The notes under the pieces are model-generated. The model had not been told where the DNA came from, made no database searches, and saw only the letters and a program-made list of their open reading frames with translations. Of a DNA stretch of 64,000 bases, positions 1 to 12,223 are shown one piece after another. Source of the DNA: Sipunculus nudus (taxonomy: Eukaryota > Annelida > Sipuncula > Golfingiida > Sipunculidae); NCBI GenBank assembly GCA_026874595.1, contig CM049313.1:52441659-52505658 (forward strand), written 5' to 3'. The stretch's first letter is position 1. Every line of letters begins with the position of its first letter. The translations under genes and the position numbers were made by a program.

Positions 1-481
1 GAGCTCTCGATGCAATCGCCTGTTCCGCAGGATTATGAAATATCCATAGGAAGAAAATTGTGTGAAATACAATGTAAAACCAGAAAGGACATAATTAGCT
101 TACTTGGTGAAGTTGAGGAGGAGGTAATAACCGAGGCAAGGGAAATTTTATTTCAAGAAACATCGGCACGATATGACGAACAGTGTGGCGACTTGGACTG
201 AACAGTGACACCAAACCTACGTAGTGAGTCTCGAATTGAGAGACGGATTCTGCGTCTATGAGTACACCCATTTCTTGAAAGTGAAAGAAAGAAGGGATGA
301 TAATGCACATAGTTTAAGGGTGGGAATGTTTATGATATGTTTGCCTATATCAGTGGTTTGTTAGATAAAATTTCAAAAAGGCCATTAAGCTGTCTGTCCC
401 GTCCCCCGGTGCCGCCGGTAGAAAAGAAAAGCTCGTCAAATCAATACTTGTGTTCCAATAAGAATGTACGCAATGTACGCA

Positions 482-843
482 GAACTGACATCAAAACTGT
501 GTGAAATTAATATAAAGTTCAATGAATTACGTATTGCAAAAGAAAAGGTGATCACAATTGATGGACAGGATGATTAAATTCGGGAGCCGGAAGCAAAAAT
601 CGCGAATCTGGTGAAAGAAAATAAAAGATTAACTTTTATGATTGAGCGCAGGTCACATAAAAGACGCGATTCAGAGGAGGTTGATTGTGCCACAGATGAC
701 CAGGAGAAATCCAGTGCAAGCGTAAGAGAAATACCTTCGGGCTTACCGGCGAAATCAACCATGGATTCTTCTAATCGGACTCCAAATCGGACTACTTCAG
801 TTCACGGGCACCTGGCAAACAGTACATGCAGACGGCGAAACTA
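482..843 (+). pseudogene. ORF1-like coiled-coil remnant of the LINE
   Basis: One frame runs from 482 to 843 with a single TAA stop near 575. The product is rich in Glu, Lys, Arg, Asn and Ile. The part around EPEAKIANLVKENKRL has heptad-like spacing expected of a coiled coil. It is followed by a Ser/Thr/Arg-rich tail with no hydrophobic core. Position upstream of the endonuclease-like region fits a LINE ORF1 nucleic-acid chaperone, but no RRM or zinc knuckle is visible. It could also be a chance open frame. Confidence 0.35.
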
Positions 844-1284
844 GTCCAGCTGAAAATGGACAAAATGACCCCGGGTAGGTGGATGGCCACCAAGCAGGTT
901 TATGATGGCATTGTAGGGTGTAAAATAGTTATTCCAGAAGAAAAGATGCAGGCTTCATTGTCATAAACATAATGGCAGGGTCACATAGAACGCCGTGAGA
1001 GACCAAGAGACAAAAAAAAAGGTCACAGATACAGGGATTACAGGAAAATGACTTGTATGACAGCGGGTACGGTAGGGGCTGGCAAGAGATGAATACTGAC
1101 ATTAAATTACACATGCTACATATATATTTTTGTTTCTACTATGCAGTAGCTAAACACCGCAACAGTGAGAATTGTGTCATAGAATATTCATGAATATGGT
1201 GGAAGAGATATGTGGCAAATAACAATGAATATACACTATAAAGCAGTCCCGATTTAAGGGACAAAAACTCTATCACATGTGTAG

Positions 1285-1900
1285 GTCATGCGAGAGTTGC
1301 CATTTTATGGAATAAATCCCAGTTGAGACCGTGCCATTAAGACTTGGGTTTGAGCGGTACTGTTTTGTATAGCTGAATATGACAGGGGAAGGTGTATATA
1401 TTTTGTGTATATTTGTCACCCGAACCATCCAAAGTGGCAATATGTCCAAAATGTCAGTGAAGAGATGAGTAAACCAGAAACCTTAATTAAAGACATAAAA
1501 AGGTTGTGTTTGTGTAATTCGTGGTTTGAACGCTCAGAGAGGTCAAAATACATTGTGATCTAAAAACGGCAGGGAACTTTACAAAATGATGGATAGATGT
1601 GGTTTACTATGTGTAGACTTACAGATGTATGCAAAGAGACCTGGGTATACGTATTTCAGGGAAGGTATCGGAAAATCATAAGTATGTCACTGTATGATAA
1701 CTACCAAGTAAACATGAATTTATTTGTGAATGTTGTGTCAAGTATGAACCACCTGAATACTTATCAGATCTTTTACCATTAGTAATTTCGTTTAAAATAC
1801 CACCTTTTGCTGTTAATCCACAGTTGAACATATCAAACAGAAATGTCATAGCTTGGTCAAAAGTTAGTCGGGGCAATATTAGGAATCTTTATACGGATAC
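1285..1900 (+). pseudogene. LINE endonuclease-domain remnant
   Basis: Around 1287 the translation GHARVAILWNKS resembles the 'GGVAILWK' strand of apurinic-type LINE endonucleases. In a shifted frame it continues with PLRLGFERYCFV and then a short valine/isoleucine stretch, matching the following strands. Near 1600-1690 the piece GLLCVDLQMYAKRPGYTYF leads into FREGIGKS, the position of the substrate-binding loop. Around 1850 the text AWSKVS precedes an LYTDTL helix, matching the linker after the endonuclease. At least three frame changes and several stops are needed, so it is inactive. Catalytic Asp/His residues cannot be assigned with confidence. Confidence 0.55.
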
Positions 1901-2159
1901 TTTAACAGAAAAAATAAGTATGTCCGATGAGATCCAGCATGATATTTAAACCCAACATGACATAGAACAATTAGTCAATTAGTAGATTTTATAAACAACG
2001 AAGCAAACACTGCGAATATTAAACTGCCGAAGGCAAAATATCTCCCGCATTGGAAACCATTCTTGACTCCTCATTAAAAGCTACTTCATAAAAGCTCGAG
2101 GAGTGCGTGGCACTAGTAGATTAGTGAGGCTAGACCAACCTGTTTTATCAAGATTACAA

Positions 2160-2827
2160 GGAAAAGAAGAAAATGTACCGTAAGGAATTTCGTAAAGAAC
2201 AATTGGATCATGATCTAAATGAAGTTGATTCTCTTGATAAATCTCAGAGTATAGGTCAATGTCGCTTCTGGAAGTTGGTAAAGACACGAAATTTTGGTTC
2301 AGTGGCCGGATGTACTTTAAAGGAAAGGGCAAAATCCTAAATGAACAAACTCTAGTTATGGAAAAGCTCTAGTTGCTAGAATAGCTTCGGTACCTCTTTC
2401 TAAAGCGGTATTTAAAATCGTATGAAAATGGTTTACACGGTAAAGTATGGAGATTGCTTAGACAGTAGCACTCCTCCGGCAAAAACCGCGTGAGTATATA
2501 GGACACATATTCCAGTTATTATAAACTGCAGCACGGCAAGGAGGTCTACTGTGGATGAAACTTGATTAGGTGTACATTGCGGATTTACTGTGTGAAATTC
2601 GAGCAAAATATATAGGCTGCAATATTCATGACTGTTATATCGAAACACCAGCTTTCGCAGACGACTTAGCATTAATAGCAACACATTATTATACCTTGCA
2701 GAATATGATCAATTTTGCACATAATTATTTAAGGAAATCAAGACACAACTTTAATGCTAAAAAAATCCAAAATAACCACGTAGCACCAACGATAGAAATG
2801 AACAGAACTTGTAAGAAATATAATTAA
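2160..2827 (+). pseudogene. LINE reverse transcriptase remnant
   Basis: A basic linker (YRKEFRKEQLDHDLNEVDS, then FWKLVKTRN near 2268) precedes the catalytic domain, as in many animal LINEs. From 2432 the frame reads NGLHGKVWRLLRQ. From about 2540 comes RQGGLLWMKLD, stop, VYIADLLCEI, matching the RQGG motif and the helix after it. At 2650-2680 the catalytic motif appears as FADDLALIA, a variant of the YxDD box with both aspartates kept. Downstream LQNMINFAHNYLRKSRHNFN matches the usual 'helix then FN..K' element. In-frame stops at about 2482, 2512 and 2566 make it a pseudogene. Confidence 0.85.
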
Positions 2828-3059
2828 GACGATTTGGTTTACCGGTAGCTAGCATCTGGAAGGCTATGTTCAAATAGAGTAAGGAAAAATATAATGGGAA
2901 ATGCAAGAAGGGAAAGAGAAAATATTCGATGGAGATCAGAAATGTTATTGTGCCCGCGAGCACAGACCTCGCTGTCAGTATCTATGAGTTTTTGGTGGTG
3001 TTCATCATCAAATATCCCATCACTTGCCAGGGACTCTAGAAAATTGTTTAGAGGTTAAT

Positions 3060-3182
3060 ACAGGAAGATATAATTATGGTATCCCTATGAATGCAAGAAG
3101 ATGTTCAGTGTGTATTGTTGAGTTGGAGGATGTATCTCAATTCTTATGGAGATGCACAGAAGTGTCCGATATAAGCTAACTC
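3060..3182 (+). pseudogene. LINE C-terminal Cys motif remnant
   Basis: The frame reads YNYGIPMNARRCSVCIVELE, then DVSQFLW and a final Cys (RC), before a TAA. The CxxC...ED...F...C spacing is that of the zinc-binding module at the C-terminus of many LINE reverse transcriptases; the usual His after the ED pair is replaced by Gln here. It lies 230 bases downstream of the RT core, closer than usual, so material has probably been lost between them. Confidence 0.6.
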
Positions 3183-3250
3183 TTGATTCACATTTTAATA
3201 GGCATTACTAAAAAGATACTGGATATTAGTGATGAGCTAAAAGACTAAGT

Positions 3251-6200
3251 TGATACTAGGAATACCAATTTCCCAATTTTAGTCAGATATTCAGAGGCAG
3301 ATAATATGATTTCTGCAATAACTTATGTATATACTATGTATCGCAGGTTTCGTAGTCAGGTTTCGTGATCGATTATGTGAAATATGCAATATTCCCATCT
3401 ATGGACACATATATTCATGTCGTTATATAACTTTTACTTCTTTTTTTTATTTTAATGCAATGATTATTTCACAATATTTAATCTCATGGGTCATTTCTGT
3501 TCCCACATATTATATGTATAAAAAATGGGTAAAGTTTGATGCACGTTATCCTATGCTTACTTCAGGTTAATTTCTGAAATTCAAATGAAAATTATTGTAT
3601 GCACTCTTCATTTATGGAGGCAATATAGGTTTGCATACATAATAATTTATTTTGTTCATATCCGCGAAGATTCCAGGTAACTCTCTATAATTCAGGGGAG
3701 ACAGCCAAATATTTTTCATAAACTCAAAATGGATCAAAGAGAGTTAAATCTGACATGGTTTTGATCGCTTTGAATGCCAGAAACATGTCCGTATTCAAGC
3801 TTGCTAAGACTATTTAATTGGTTCATAAATTTGGCATCATGTGCCTCATTGTACCACCTTTACGTTATAACATTAAGCAAGTTTAAATATGCAAAAATCT
3901 GAGAATTACATAATTTCCTCGGTTAAGCAAGACTTTCTCATAAAAAACACGAAAGAAATAACTTCCCAAGAATAGATAGATAAATTATTGTGTAATAACA
4001 TTGTGCTTTTATATCTTGAATTTATGCTATACAAGACAAGTAGCAACTCTTCCAAATCTAAATGTTTAATCATTTTAACTTTACGTCTGAGTTCCACAAT
4101 CCACCATCTGTCAGGGATGTCCTGTAATGAGAGTCACGGTCTATATTGAAATTATACAGCATACAGACACATATAAACCTAGTCTTAAATTTCGTTAATA
4201 CATCACGTTATCAGATTTCACTTTAAGATCACGTTCAAGGTACAAACTCCTTGATTTTTAAACTCTCCGAGCATTTAGTTGAAGGATTCGTTGTATCAAA
4301 TTTGACAAAATATAAAAAGTACTTCAACCTTGATGGGGTTCCATAAATTCTAGACTTCTGAAGATGTTCTGACTTAGAAGACCAATGAAGGGTAACAAAT
4401 TTAATCATTCGGGATATTGACAGAAAAAATTTGTGTGTTTAATTAGAAAGAAAAATATGCGATGTTTCAAACGTTATTGCGTTCAGAAAAAAAATCATAG
4501 AGACTACTAGCTAAAACTTGAAGATTGAACTATAAGAGTCAGCACAATGTTTCGAACTCGTAATTAATGGACTTTATTCAAATAATTTGTATTAAATAGT
4601 AGGATAAATAACAATTAAAAAAATTCTGGGGTTTGCATGTTTAATTTCGGCTAATTTAACCTTGAAGATGAAGAGCAACGTCGCGGGTTCTTAACTCGTA
4701 CGAGATTTTGGTAGAAACAATTCAGGTAATAAATTTCACCAACGAAATTTTGAGTGGTTCAAATGTTATAGTGTTTAAACGAATTGACACAGACGCTGCC
4801 ACCCCTTCCCATGGTAGGAACCATAAAGCAATTAATTTTATGTATTCTGATTTTTACGTATGTCTATATGTAGACATGATTTAATACTGTGATCGGGACC
4901 CAAATATGGTCCTCAATTAACATGAGTTAATTTCAAATACACCTGCATTTTCCGTAGTAGAAAAGCTAATTCTTTAAATAGAACGTTCATGTATTATATG
5001 AGGAAATAATACCAGTAATACATCAGGGAAATATATATGATAAATAACTTGTCTCGAAAATGATGGATAATAAGGTAAGTGTGAAGAAATTACCACGGTT
5101 TCTGCCTAAAATATCCAACTATCAATTTTATATTTGGAGACATAAAAAACATCATTAAGTATGTTTAATGGTGTAACTGTTACTTGTGTAAATCGGAGTG
5201 AGGAATCCAGTGCAAAAAGGGCCTTTAAATAAAGCGACTAAAATATTTCCCCTCCAAAAGCCACCAACAATGCAGGTGTTATACAAGTTATACACGTCGG
5301 CATTTCATTTCTGTGTGACAGGGAGGCTTTAAGGGGTTGCTATTTTTTTCTATATTCATACGTGGGTAACCATTTTTGTTGTTTGGACCTTTTAAAGTCC
5401 CCCGGGTGCAAAACCATCGATTTCATTGATTTTCTTTTGTCTGTCATTTTCCTATTTGCGCTTGATCTCCAATATAGCCCGATTTTCAAATTCTGGGCAC
5501 AATATCAGTCCTGATCGAGTCAAAGGTTTGCAATCAACATTCATTTTTGATCGGACTTTATTCCCGAAGTCGTATACATATAACAAATCCCACATTATCC
5601 TTTAGTTGCGAGCCTCGGGGGCGGGGGAGGAGGCTTCCACCGATTGCTCGGACACGGCATTCATCTAGTTAATATTGCATTCTTCATTGTCCCTAAATTA
5701 AACCCCTGGCAGCTAAAGGACAAGATAGCATATTTACGATTCTGTTTATATATGTGCCTCCGAAGGCAGACGGAACACATATAGTATCTGCAGTATTATT
5801 CAGTCTCACAGTAAATGCCTCGAAGAGGGACATTCAGCGACCCCTGTGACTTTTAACGTTCTCAAGCACCGCCCGCGTCAATTTTAACCCCACCCTCACC
5901 CCCATTAACACTTTTATTTTCATTTTCATCTATCAAAAAGATAATATTATACAATTTTGATAAGTTTTCTTTTGTTATGTAGTGTATTTACATGTTTTGA
6001 AAAAAAAATGTTATAATCATGCTTTTCCCTGATCATATGATATTTTTATTGAAACATAAAAAAAAGGTAATTAAAAAACCGCCTGCACTGATTTCTGAGA
6101 AAAAAAGTTCCGTAGAACCTTACTCTTTTTTGCGTATATATATTTTTTAATTGATAAAGCAAACAGGATAAAAATTTAGCTCTAATTGTCTTAACAGAGT

Positions 6201-7110
6201 ACATCCAGTTTGACTGAAGAGCGCTTCCCCTTTATAACCTGTAGCTTTGAGGGTTTTTTTCAACACCCGTACATGTGATGCGAGTTGCTTGCACTTGAGG
6301 AAGTAGCGCCCGTCCGTTGTGGTGGACATTAGGGTATATTATAGGCTCAAATTGTCACTGCTATTTATTATGCTTGCAGTATGTTTAGTAAATAAGCGCC
6401 CGTCCATGGCAATGGAAATTATGGTTCACAATGAGTAAACCTTTACTGCCATTTTCCATGTATTAGATATTATATTTTAATTCATGTAATTTCTTACAAA
6501 TACGCAATATCAGTTAATAGAATCATATTTGAACCACATCGAACTCTTTATGAAGGTTACGTCATTAAATCGATCTTTAGCAAGAGCCGCCATGGATGGA
6601 ACATATTGTTTTTCATCGCGTTACGTTTTCCTTGAGTAGCTTTCAACGAATCTCAATTAGCTGTATATATTGGTAATCACATTATATAAATAGGAATGCA
6701 AATGACAACTGGAGAGTGTGGGAGAACATTTTGAGTCTTTGATTATGGCCTGAAGGAAAGGTGTTATTTATAAAATGAAAAAAGATAATTGTTTCCTATA
6801 TGGCATTTCTTGTGATCATGTGTACGTTAAAAACTCTCAGGCCATACTAAAAAACAACACATTCACTCGTTTGCCAGCCATATCATCGTCAGTACAACCT
6901 AAAATTATGACTCATCAAAGCATATATACCTTGAATGGGATCCTTAAAGGTTATTAAAACAACAGTGATGCAGTTCCATGTAATTTGATCTCTTCGTCAA
7001 TAAAGATTAATAAAAATCAATGCTACATTAATCTCAGATAAACTAGTTAAATAATAAAACCGTGACAAATCTTGACTTGAATTAAAATTGAAATTCAGAC
7101 AAACTTAATT
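3251..7110. other. No gene seen; AT-rich DNA with repeat fragments
   Basis: Only short open frames without recognisable features occur here. Two pieces can be named. A fragment at about 4700-4790 resembles one at 21815-21895: both carry GATTTTGG-AGAAACA and TTGAGTGGTTCA. A short duplication places AGCGCCCGTCC at about 6306 and 6395, each followed by a similar TGG-rich stretch. The GC-richer stretch at 5330-5880 has no coding sense that I can detect. Confidence 0.5.
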
Positions 7111-7116
7111 ATACTT

Positions 7117-7880
7117 TGTTACGGGGTGACATAAAAGCGGACCGAACTGTCTCGCTAGTGAAGCTTGCTTTTCTAGCGAAGCGGTTGGAACGCCGGACAT
7201 GTGCGCCACCGACATGGGTTCAAATCCCGGATCGGGCCAGAATTTTTCCCCGAGTCATTTGTCTTCGTAACAAATGGGGGCTCGTCCAGGATGACGGCAA
7301 ACTTTGTGGTCCGGGGAAAGCTGGTTTGAAGTAATAGAGAAATAACCGCCACCTAGCTAACCAAAGTGTGACTCCTGAGATAGTTTATTTTGTTCTAATA
7401 GCAGAACGCTCGTAAGAGGGGTGTGTTACGGAGTGACATAAAAGCGGACCGAACTGTATCGCTAGTGAAGCTTGTAGCGTAGCGATTGGAACGCCGGACA
7501 TGTGCGCCACCGACATGGGTTCGAATCCCGGATCGGGCCAGAATTTGTCCCTGATTCATTTGTCTTCGTGACAAATGGGGGCTCGTCCATCATGACGGCA
7601 AACTTTGTGGCCCGGGGAATGGTGGTTTGAAGAACAGAGTAATTACCGCCACCTAGATCACCAAAATTGTGACTCCTTGTATAGTTTATCTTGTTCTGAT
7701 AGCAGAACGCTCTTAAGTAGGGATGTGTTACGGGGTGACATAAAAGCGGAATGAACTGTTTCGCTAGTGTAGCTTGCTTTTCTAGCGAAGCGGTTGGAAC
7801 GCAGGACATGTGCGCCACCGACATGGGTTCGAATCAAGGATCGGGCCAGAATTTTTCCCTGATTCATTTGTCTTCATAAC
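7117..7880 (+). repeat. Tandem ~305-bp repeat with tRNA-like Pol III boxes
   Basis: Three direct copies start at 7117, 7424 and 7726, each with TGTTACGG(A/G)GTGACATAAA. The third stops near 7880. Each carries a tRNA-like core: an A-box-like TAGCG(A/T)AGCG(G/A)TTGG and, about 45 bases on, a B-box-like GGGTTCGAATCCC (perfect in copy 2 at 7519, one or two changes in copies 1 and 3). A shared tail follows (CGCCACCTAG, TTGTTCT, AGCAGAACGCTC). This is either a tRNA-derived SINE amplified in tandem or a Pol III-promoted satellite. I could not fold a proper cloverleaf, so I do not call tRNA genes. Open frames across it are incidental. Confidence 0.75.
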
Positions 7881-9081
7881 AACTGGCATATGAATAGTTG
7901 TAATTAACTACCATAGAAAAACGGAGGTGTCTGGAGGATCGCAAGATTCAAGAAAAGTATAATGAAACATGAACGAGATTCACTCAATAGGTATTTTAAC
8001 CCCAAGGGGCCGGTTAACGTCAATAAAAGCTAAACAATATGGAGCCAAATTGTCTAATGTGTAACAATCAGATGGTAATTGACCTTGAGCATCTTGAGTA
8101 ACCTCAGCTGTATTGAAGCAGGTGAACATCTTGATGTAAATTATAGACAATTTAGTCTAAATTTGATCTGTTGGTTTTTTTTATATGCATATATCCGCCA
8201 GATCCTAATATGAAATATATTGTGAAAATGTGAAGATAACTGTATGGAACGAGAGAAAAAAAGCCTCTGATTTACAAAGATTCACACCGTGGAAATTAAA
8301 AGTCCTTAGCTGCTTAGGGAATCAAATTACCGTAGGTGCTCAGAGAATCAAAAGATATAAATGAAGATATAATCTTCAAAAAATCTGAATCTGGTACTAG
8401 AATTCATCCAGAAAATAGCCAGACGGAAGAATGTAGTAAATAAGTATATTTTTTTAAATCGAAATATGTTTGTAGCCGGAGTTATTGTTTATGTTATTGT
8501 TAAATTTATGAACTTCGTGTGACAGGGGAAGCAAAAATGAAAACACGAAACATGATATGTCAGAAACATTTTTATTCATTAGTAAGAACGAAAAACAAGA
8601 TTCCTCTGTAGAGAATTCCGATATAGAGTAACAGGTAAGCTGCCTATAAAATCAGGTTTTCCTCATTAAAATACTCCCTATTTCTCTGCATGGAATTTAA
8701 TTAAAATGTCAATACCTGTTAAAAGCAGACCCACTTCCTTCTTATGCTAAATGGTAATATTCTCGGTGTATGCCAGGATTTTATAACAAAATCAAGTCGA
8801 TAACGCCTCCGTATCGTTGAAAAAAAACTAATTCTGTCATGATGGTTTGTGACAATGATATGTTGTCCATCTATTACCGTCAGTTTTCTCATTTACGTAG
8901 AAGCCACTGAGAGAGGTGCAAGGCATAAAACCTGCCAGCAAGGTTTCCCTTTCATTTGCAGTGCTGCCATTCTACACTTTTTAAAAGTGACATACTTTTT
9001 TTCCAGACAAAATTCCTTTTTTTTACTGTTTTCATACCTTCTCAGGGTATGATTCTTTTTTTTTTTTCTTTTTTCAGGACA
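7881..9081. other. No gene seen
   Basis: AT-rich sequence with only short meaningless frames. From about 8990 to 9075 there are three pyrimidine tracts, two of them ending in CAG; these mimic splice acceptors but no exon follows. Confidence 0.5.
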
Positions 9082-9189
9082 ACCTCCATTTCCCCAACCC
9101 TCTACACATTGGGCCCTTATCCTGTCCTGAAAGATAATGGGGCGATGGTCGGGGTTAGGGATGGTTCAGCCGACAACGGCTAGCCATAG

Positions 9190-9735
9190 TCTGTGCCATG
9201 CCAGTGGCATGTTTGTGACAGTGACAATCTTGTGACACACAACCTTTACGCTTGCTTATAATTTTGCTGGGGAAAGTCTGTGCCATGTTTGTGACAAGTT
9301 TGTGACAGTGACAATCTTGTGACACACACCCTTTATACTTGCTTGTAAATTTGCTTGGGAAAGTCTGTGCCATGTTTGGGACATGTTTGTCACAGTGACA
9401 ATCTTGTGACACACACCCTTTATGCTTGCTTGTAAATTTGCTTGTGAAAGTCTGTGCCATGTTTGTGACAAGTTTGTGACAGTGACAATAATGTGACACA
9501 CACTTTATAATTGCTTATAAATTTGCTTGGGACAGTCTGTTCATGGCAGTGACATGTTTGTGACAGTTACAATCTTGTTCCACACAACCTTTATGCTTGC
9601 TTATAAATTTGCTTGGGAAAGTCTGTGCCATGCCTTGGACATGTTTTTGACAGTGACAATCTTGTGACACACCATAAATACGCTCTCCTTTTAATTGGCT
9701 TGGGACAGTCTGTGCTATGGCAGTGACATGTAGCA
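9190..9735 (-). repeat. 87-bp satellite, block 1 (about 6 copies)
   Basis: The word GTGACAATCTTGTGAC recurs at 9221, 9308, 9395, 9482 (changed), 9566 (changed) and 9653, giving steps of 87, 87, 87, 84 and 87. Each unit also holds GCTTGCTTGTAAATTTGCTT and AGTCTGTGCCATG. Because 87 is divisible by three, open frames run through the array on the minus strand; they encode only the repeat and are not genes. Strand is given relative to block 3, which is inverted. Confidence 0.9.
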
Positions 9736-10201
9736 CATATAGCACATATTAACAGTAAAAAGCACTAACTGGAGTATTTTATGTCCGGAGAGTTAGGGTA
9801 AGCCGTATCTTGGATATACGAAATATTAATAGTGACAAAGACTTACCGGAGTATTTCCTGTATGAAGGATTAGGGTAACCCGTATCTCGAATATAGCATA
9901 TATTAATAGTGACAAACGCTTGAGCATTTCATGCCCGAAAGGTTAGGGTAACCCATATACCGGGTGTAGCACATATTAATAGTGACAAATTCATACTAGA
10001 GTTTTTCATGCCCATAGGGTAAGGGTATCTCGTATCCCAGATAAAGCACATATTAATAGTGACAAACACTTACTGGAATTTTTAGACTTCATATCCGAAG
10101 GCTTAGGGTCATTTTTATCCGGGATATACCATATTTTACTAGTGACAAAGAACTACTAGACTATTTTATGCAGTGTTAGGGTAGCCCCTATCACGGAGAT
10201 A

Positions 10202-10251
<50 letters not shown>

Positions 10252-11177
10252 CTCGTGTCAAATGCTTACTTGAGCATTTCATGACTGAAAGGCTATAAAT
10301 AGTGACAAACACTTACTTGAGGTTTTCATGCCCGAAGGGTAATGCCTGGAGTATTTCATGCCCGAAGGGTAAGGGTAACCCGTTCTTGGATATACCTTAT
10401 ATTAATAGTGAAAAACACGACAGATTTCATGCCCATTGGGTTAGGGTATCTCGTATCCTGGATAAAGCATAAATTGAGAGTGACAAACACTTTCTGGTTA
10501 TTTATACCGGATTTAGCATATATTAATAGTGACAAATACATACTGGAGTTTTTTTTATGCCTGAAGGGTTAGGGTAACCCGTATACCGGATGTAGCACAT
10601 ATTAATAGTCACAAATACATACTAGAGTTTTTCATGCCTGAAGGGTGACCTGTATCCCAGATATACCAATATCCCGGATATGCCATACATTAATAGTAAC
10701 AAACACTTACTTGAGTATTTCATGCCCAAAGGGTTAGGGTAACCCGTATCCTGGATAAAGCATAAATTAAGAGTGACAAACGCTTTCTGGACTATTTCAT
10801 GCCCGAAGGGTTAGGGTAACCCATATCCTGGATAAAGCATAAATTAAGAGTGACAAACTCTTACTGGAGTATTTCATGCCCGAAGATTTACGGTTACCCG
10901 TATCCCGCAATTACCATATATTTATTAGTGACAAACACTTACTGGTTATTTCATGCCCGAAGGGTTAGGGTAACCCGTATACCGGATTTAGCACACATAA
11001 ATAGTGACTAATACATGTGGGAGTTTTTCACGCCTGAAGGGTGACCTGTATCCCAGATATACCAAATATTCAAAGTAACAAACACTAACTGGAGTATTTC
11101 ATGCCCAAAGGGTTAAGGGTAACCCGTATCCCTGATTTAGCACATATAAATAGTGACAAACAATTACTGGAGTAATT
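9736..11177 (+). repeat. 77-bp satellite, block 1 (about 18-19 copies)
   Basis: The monomer contains, in order, GTGACAAACACTTACTGGAG, TATTTCATGCCCGAAG, GGGTTAGGGTAACCC, GTATCCCGGATATAGC and ACATATTAATA. It totals about 77 bp, checked by successive starts at 13284 and 13361 in the second block. Monomers differ by several per cent and small deletions. Each carries the near-palindrome GGGTTA-GGG-TAACCC, with one telomere-like TTAGGG inside. An (AT)n run interrupts the array at about 10203-10249. Confidence 0.9.
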
Positions 11178-11705
11178 CATGTTTGTGACAGTGACAATCT
11201 TGTGACACACAACCTTTACGCTTGCTTATAATTTTGCTTGGGAAAGTCTGTGCCATGTTTGTGACAAGTTTGTGACAGTGACAATCTTGTGACACACACC
11301 CTTTATACTTGCTTGTAAATTTGCTTGGGAAAGTCTGTGCCATGTTTGGGACATGTTTGTCACAGTGACAATCTTGTGACACACACCCTTTATGCTTGCT
11401 TGTAAATTTGCTTGTGAAAGTCTGTGCCATGTTTGTGACAAGTTGGTGACAGTGAAAATAATGTGACACACACTTTATAATTGCTTATAAATTTGCTTGG
11501 GACAGTCTGTTCATGGCAGTGACATGTTTGTGACAGTTACAATCTTGTTCCACACAACCTTTATGCTTGCTTATAAATTTTCTTGGGAAAGTCTGTGCCA
11601 TGCCTTGGACATGTTTTTGACAGTGACAATCTTGTGACACACCCTAAATACGCTCTCCTTTTAATTGGCTTGGGACAGTCTGTGCTAAGGCAGTGACATG
11701 TAGCA
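11178..11705 (-). repeat. 87-bp satellite, block 2
   Basis: This is a near-identical second copy of block 1 of the 87-bp family in the same orientation, displaced by 1970 bases. It begins abruptly inside a 77-bp monomer at AATTCATG|TTTGTGACAG, which marks the junction of a long tandem duplication. About six monomers are present. Confidence 0.9.
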
Positions 11706-12171
11706 CATATAGCACATATTAATAGTAACAAGCACTAACTGGAGTATTTTATGTCCAGAGAGTTAGGGTAAGCCGTATCTTGGATACACGAAATATTAAT
11801 AGTGACAAAGACTTACCGGAGTATTTCCTGTATGAAGGATTAGGGTAACCCGTATCTCGAATATAGCATATATTAATAGTGACAAACGCTTGAGCATTTC
11901 ATTCCCGAAAGGTTAGGGTAACCCGTATACCGGGTGTAGCACATATTAATAGTGACAAATTCATACTAGAGTTTTTCATGCCCATAGGGTAAGGGTATCT
12001 CGTATCCCAGATAAAGCACATATTAATAGTGACAAACACTTACTGGAATTTTTAGACTTCATATCCGAAGGCTTAGGGTCATTTTTATCCGGGATATACC
12101 ATATTTTACTAGTGACAAAGAACTACTAGACTATTTTATGCAGTGTTAGGGTAGCCCCTATCACGGAGATA

Positions 12172-12223
<52 letters not shown>

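Larger units (their letters stand above)
480..3250 (+). mobile_element. Decayed LINE (non-LTR retrotransposon)
   Basis: Translating the plus strand in shifting frames gives the expected order of LINE parts: a charged helical ORF1-like piece (482-843), an endonuclease-like stretch (about 1285-1900), a basic pre-RT linker (2160-2340), reverse transcriptase motifs (2430-2790) and a CxxC...C module (3060-3180). Many stops and frameshifts break it, so it cannot be functional. I could not define the 5' end, a poly-A tail or a target-site duplication. The clade is uncertain; an apurinic-endonuclease-type LINE is the best reading. The order of parts is seen directly; the family assignment is inference from motifs. 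Confidence 0.8.

Noticed and set aside
7116-7334. 72-codon plus-strand frame
   Set aside because: It is contained in the first tRNA-like tandem unit.
7462-7824. 120-codon minus-strand frame
   Set aside because: It spans the junction of two ~305-bp tRNA-like tandem units and has no protein features.
8990-9080. Polypyrimidine-CAG strings resembling splice acceptors
   Set aside because: No open exon, donor site or homologous coding follows; poly-T runs are common here and flank satellite DNA.
9155-9745. Minus-strand open frames of 76-114 codons with repeated His/Cys-containing motifs
   Set aside because: They simply translate the 87-bp satellite, whose length is a multiple of three; frames in two phases are open at once and recur in the duplicated copy at 11164-11471.
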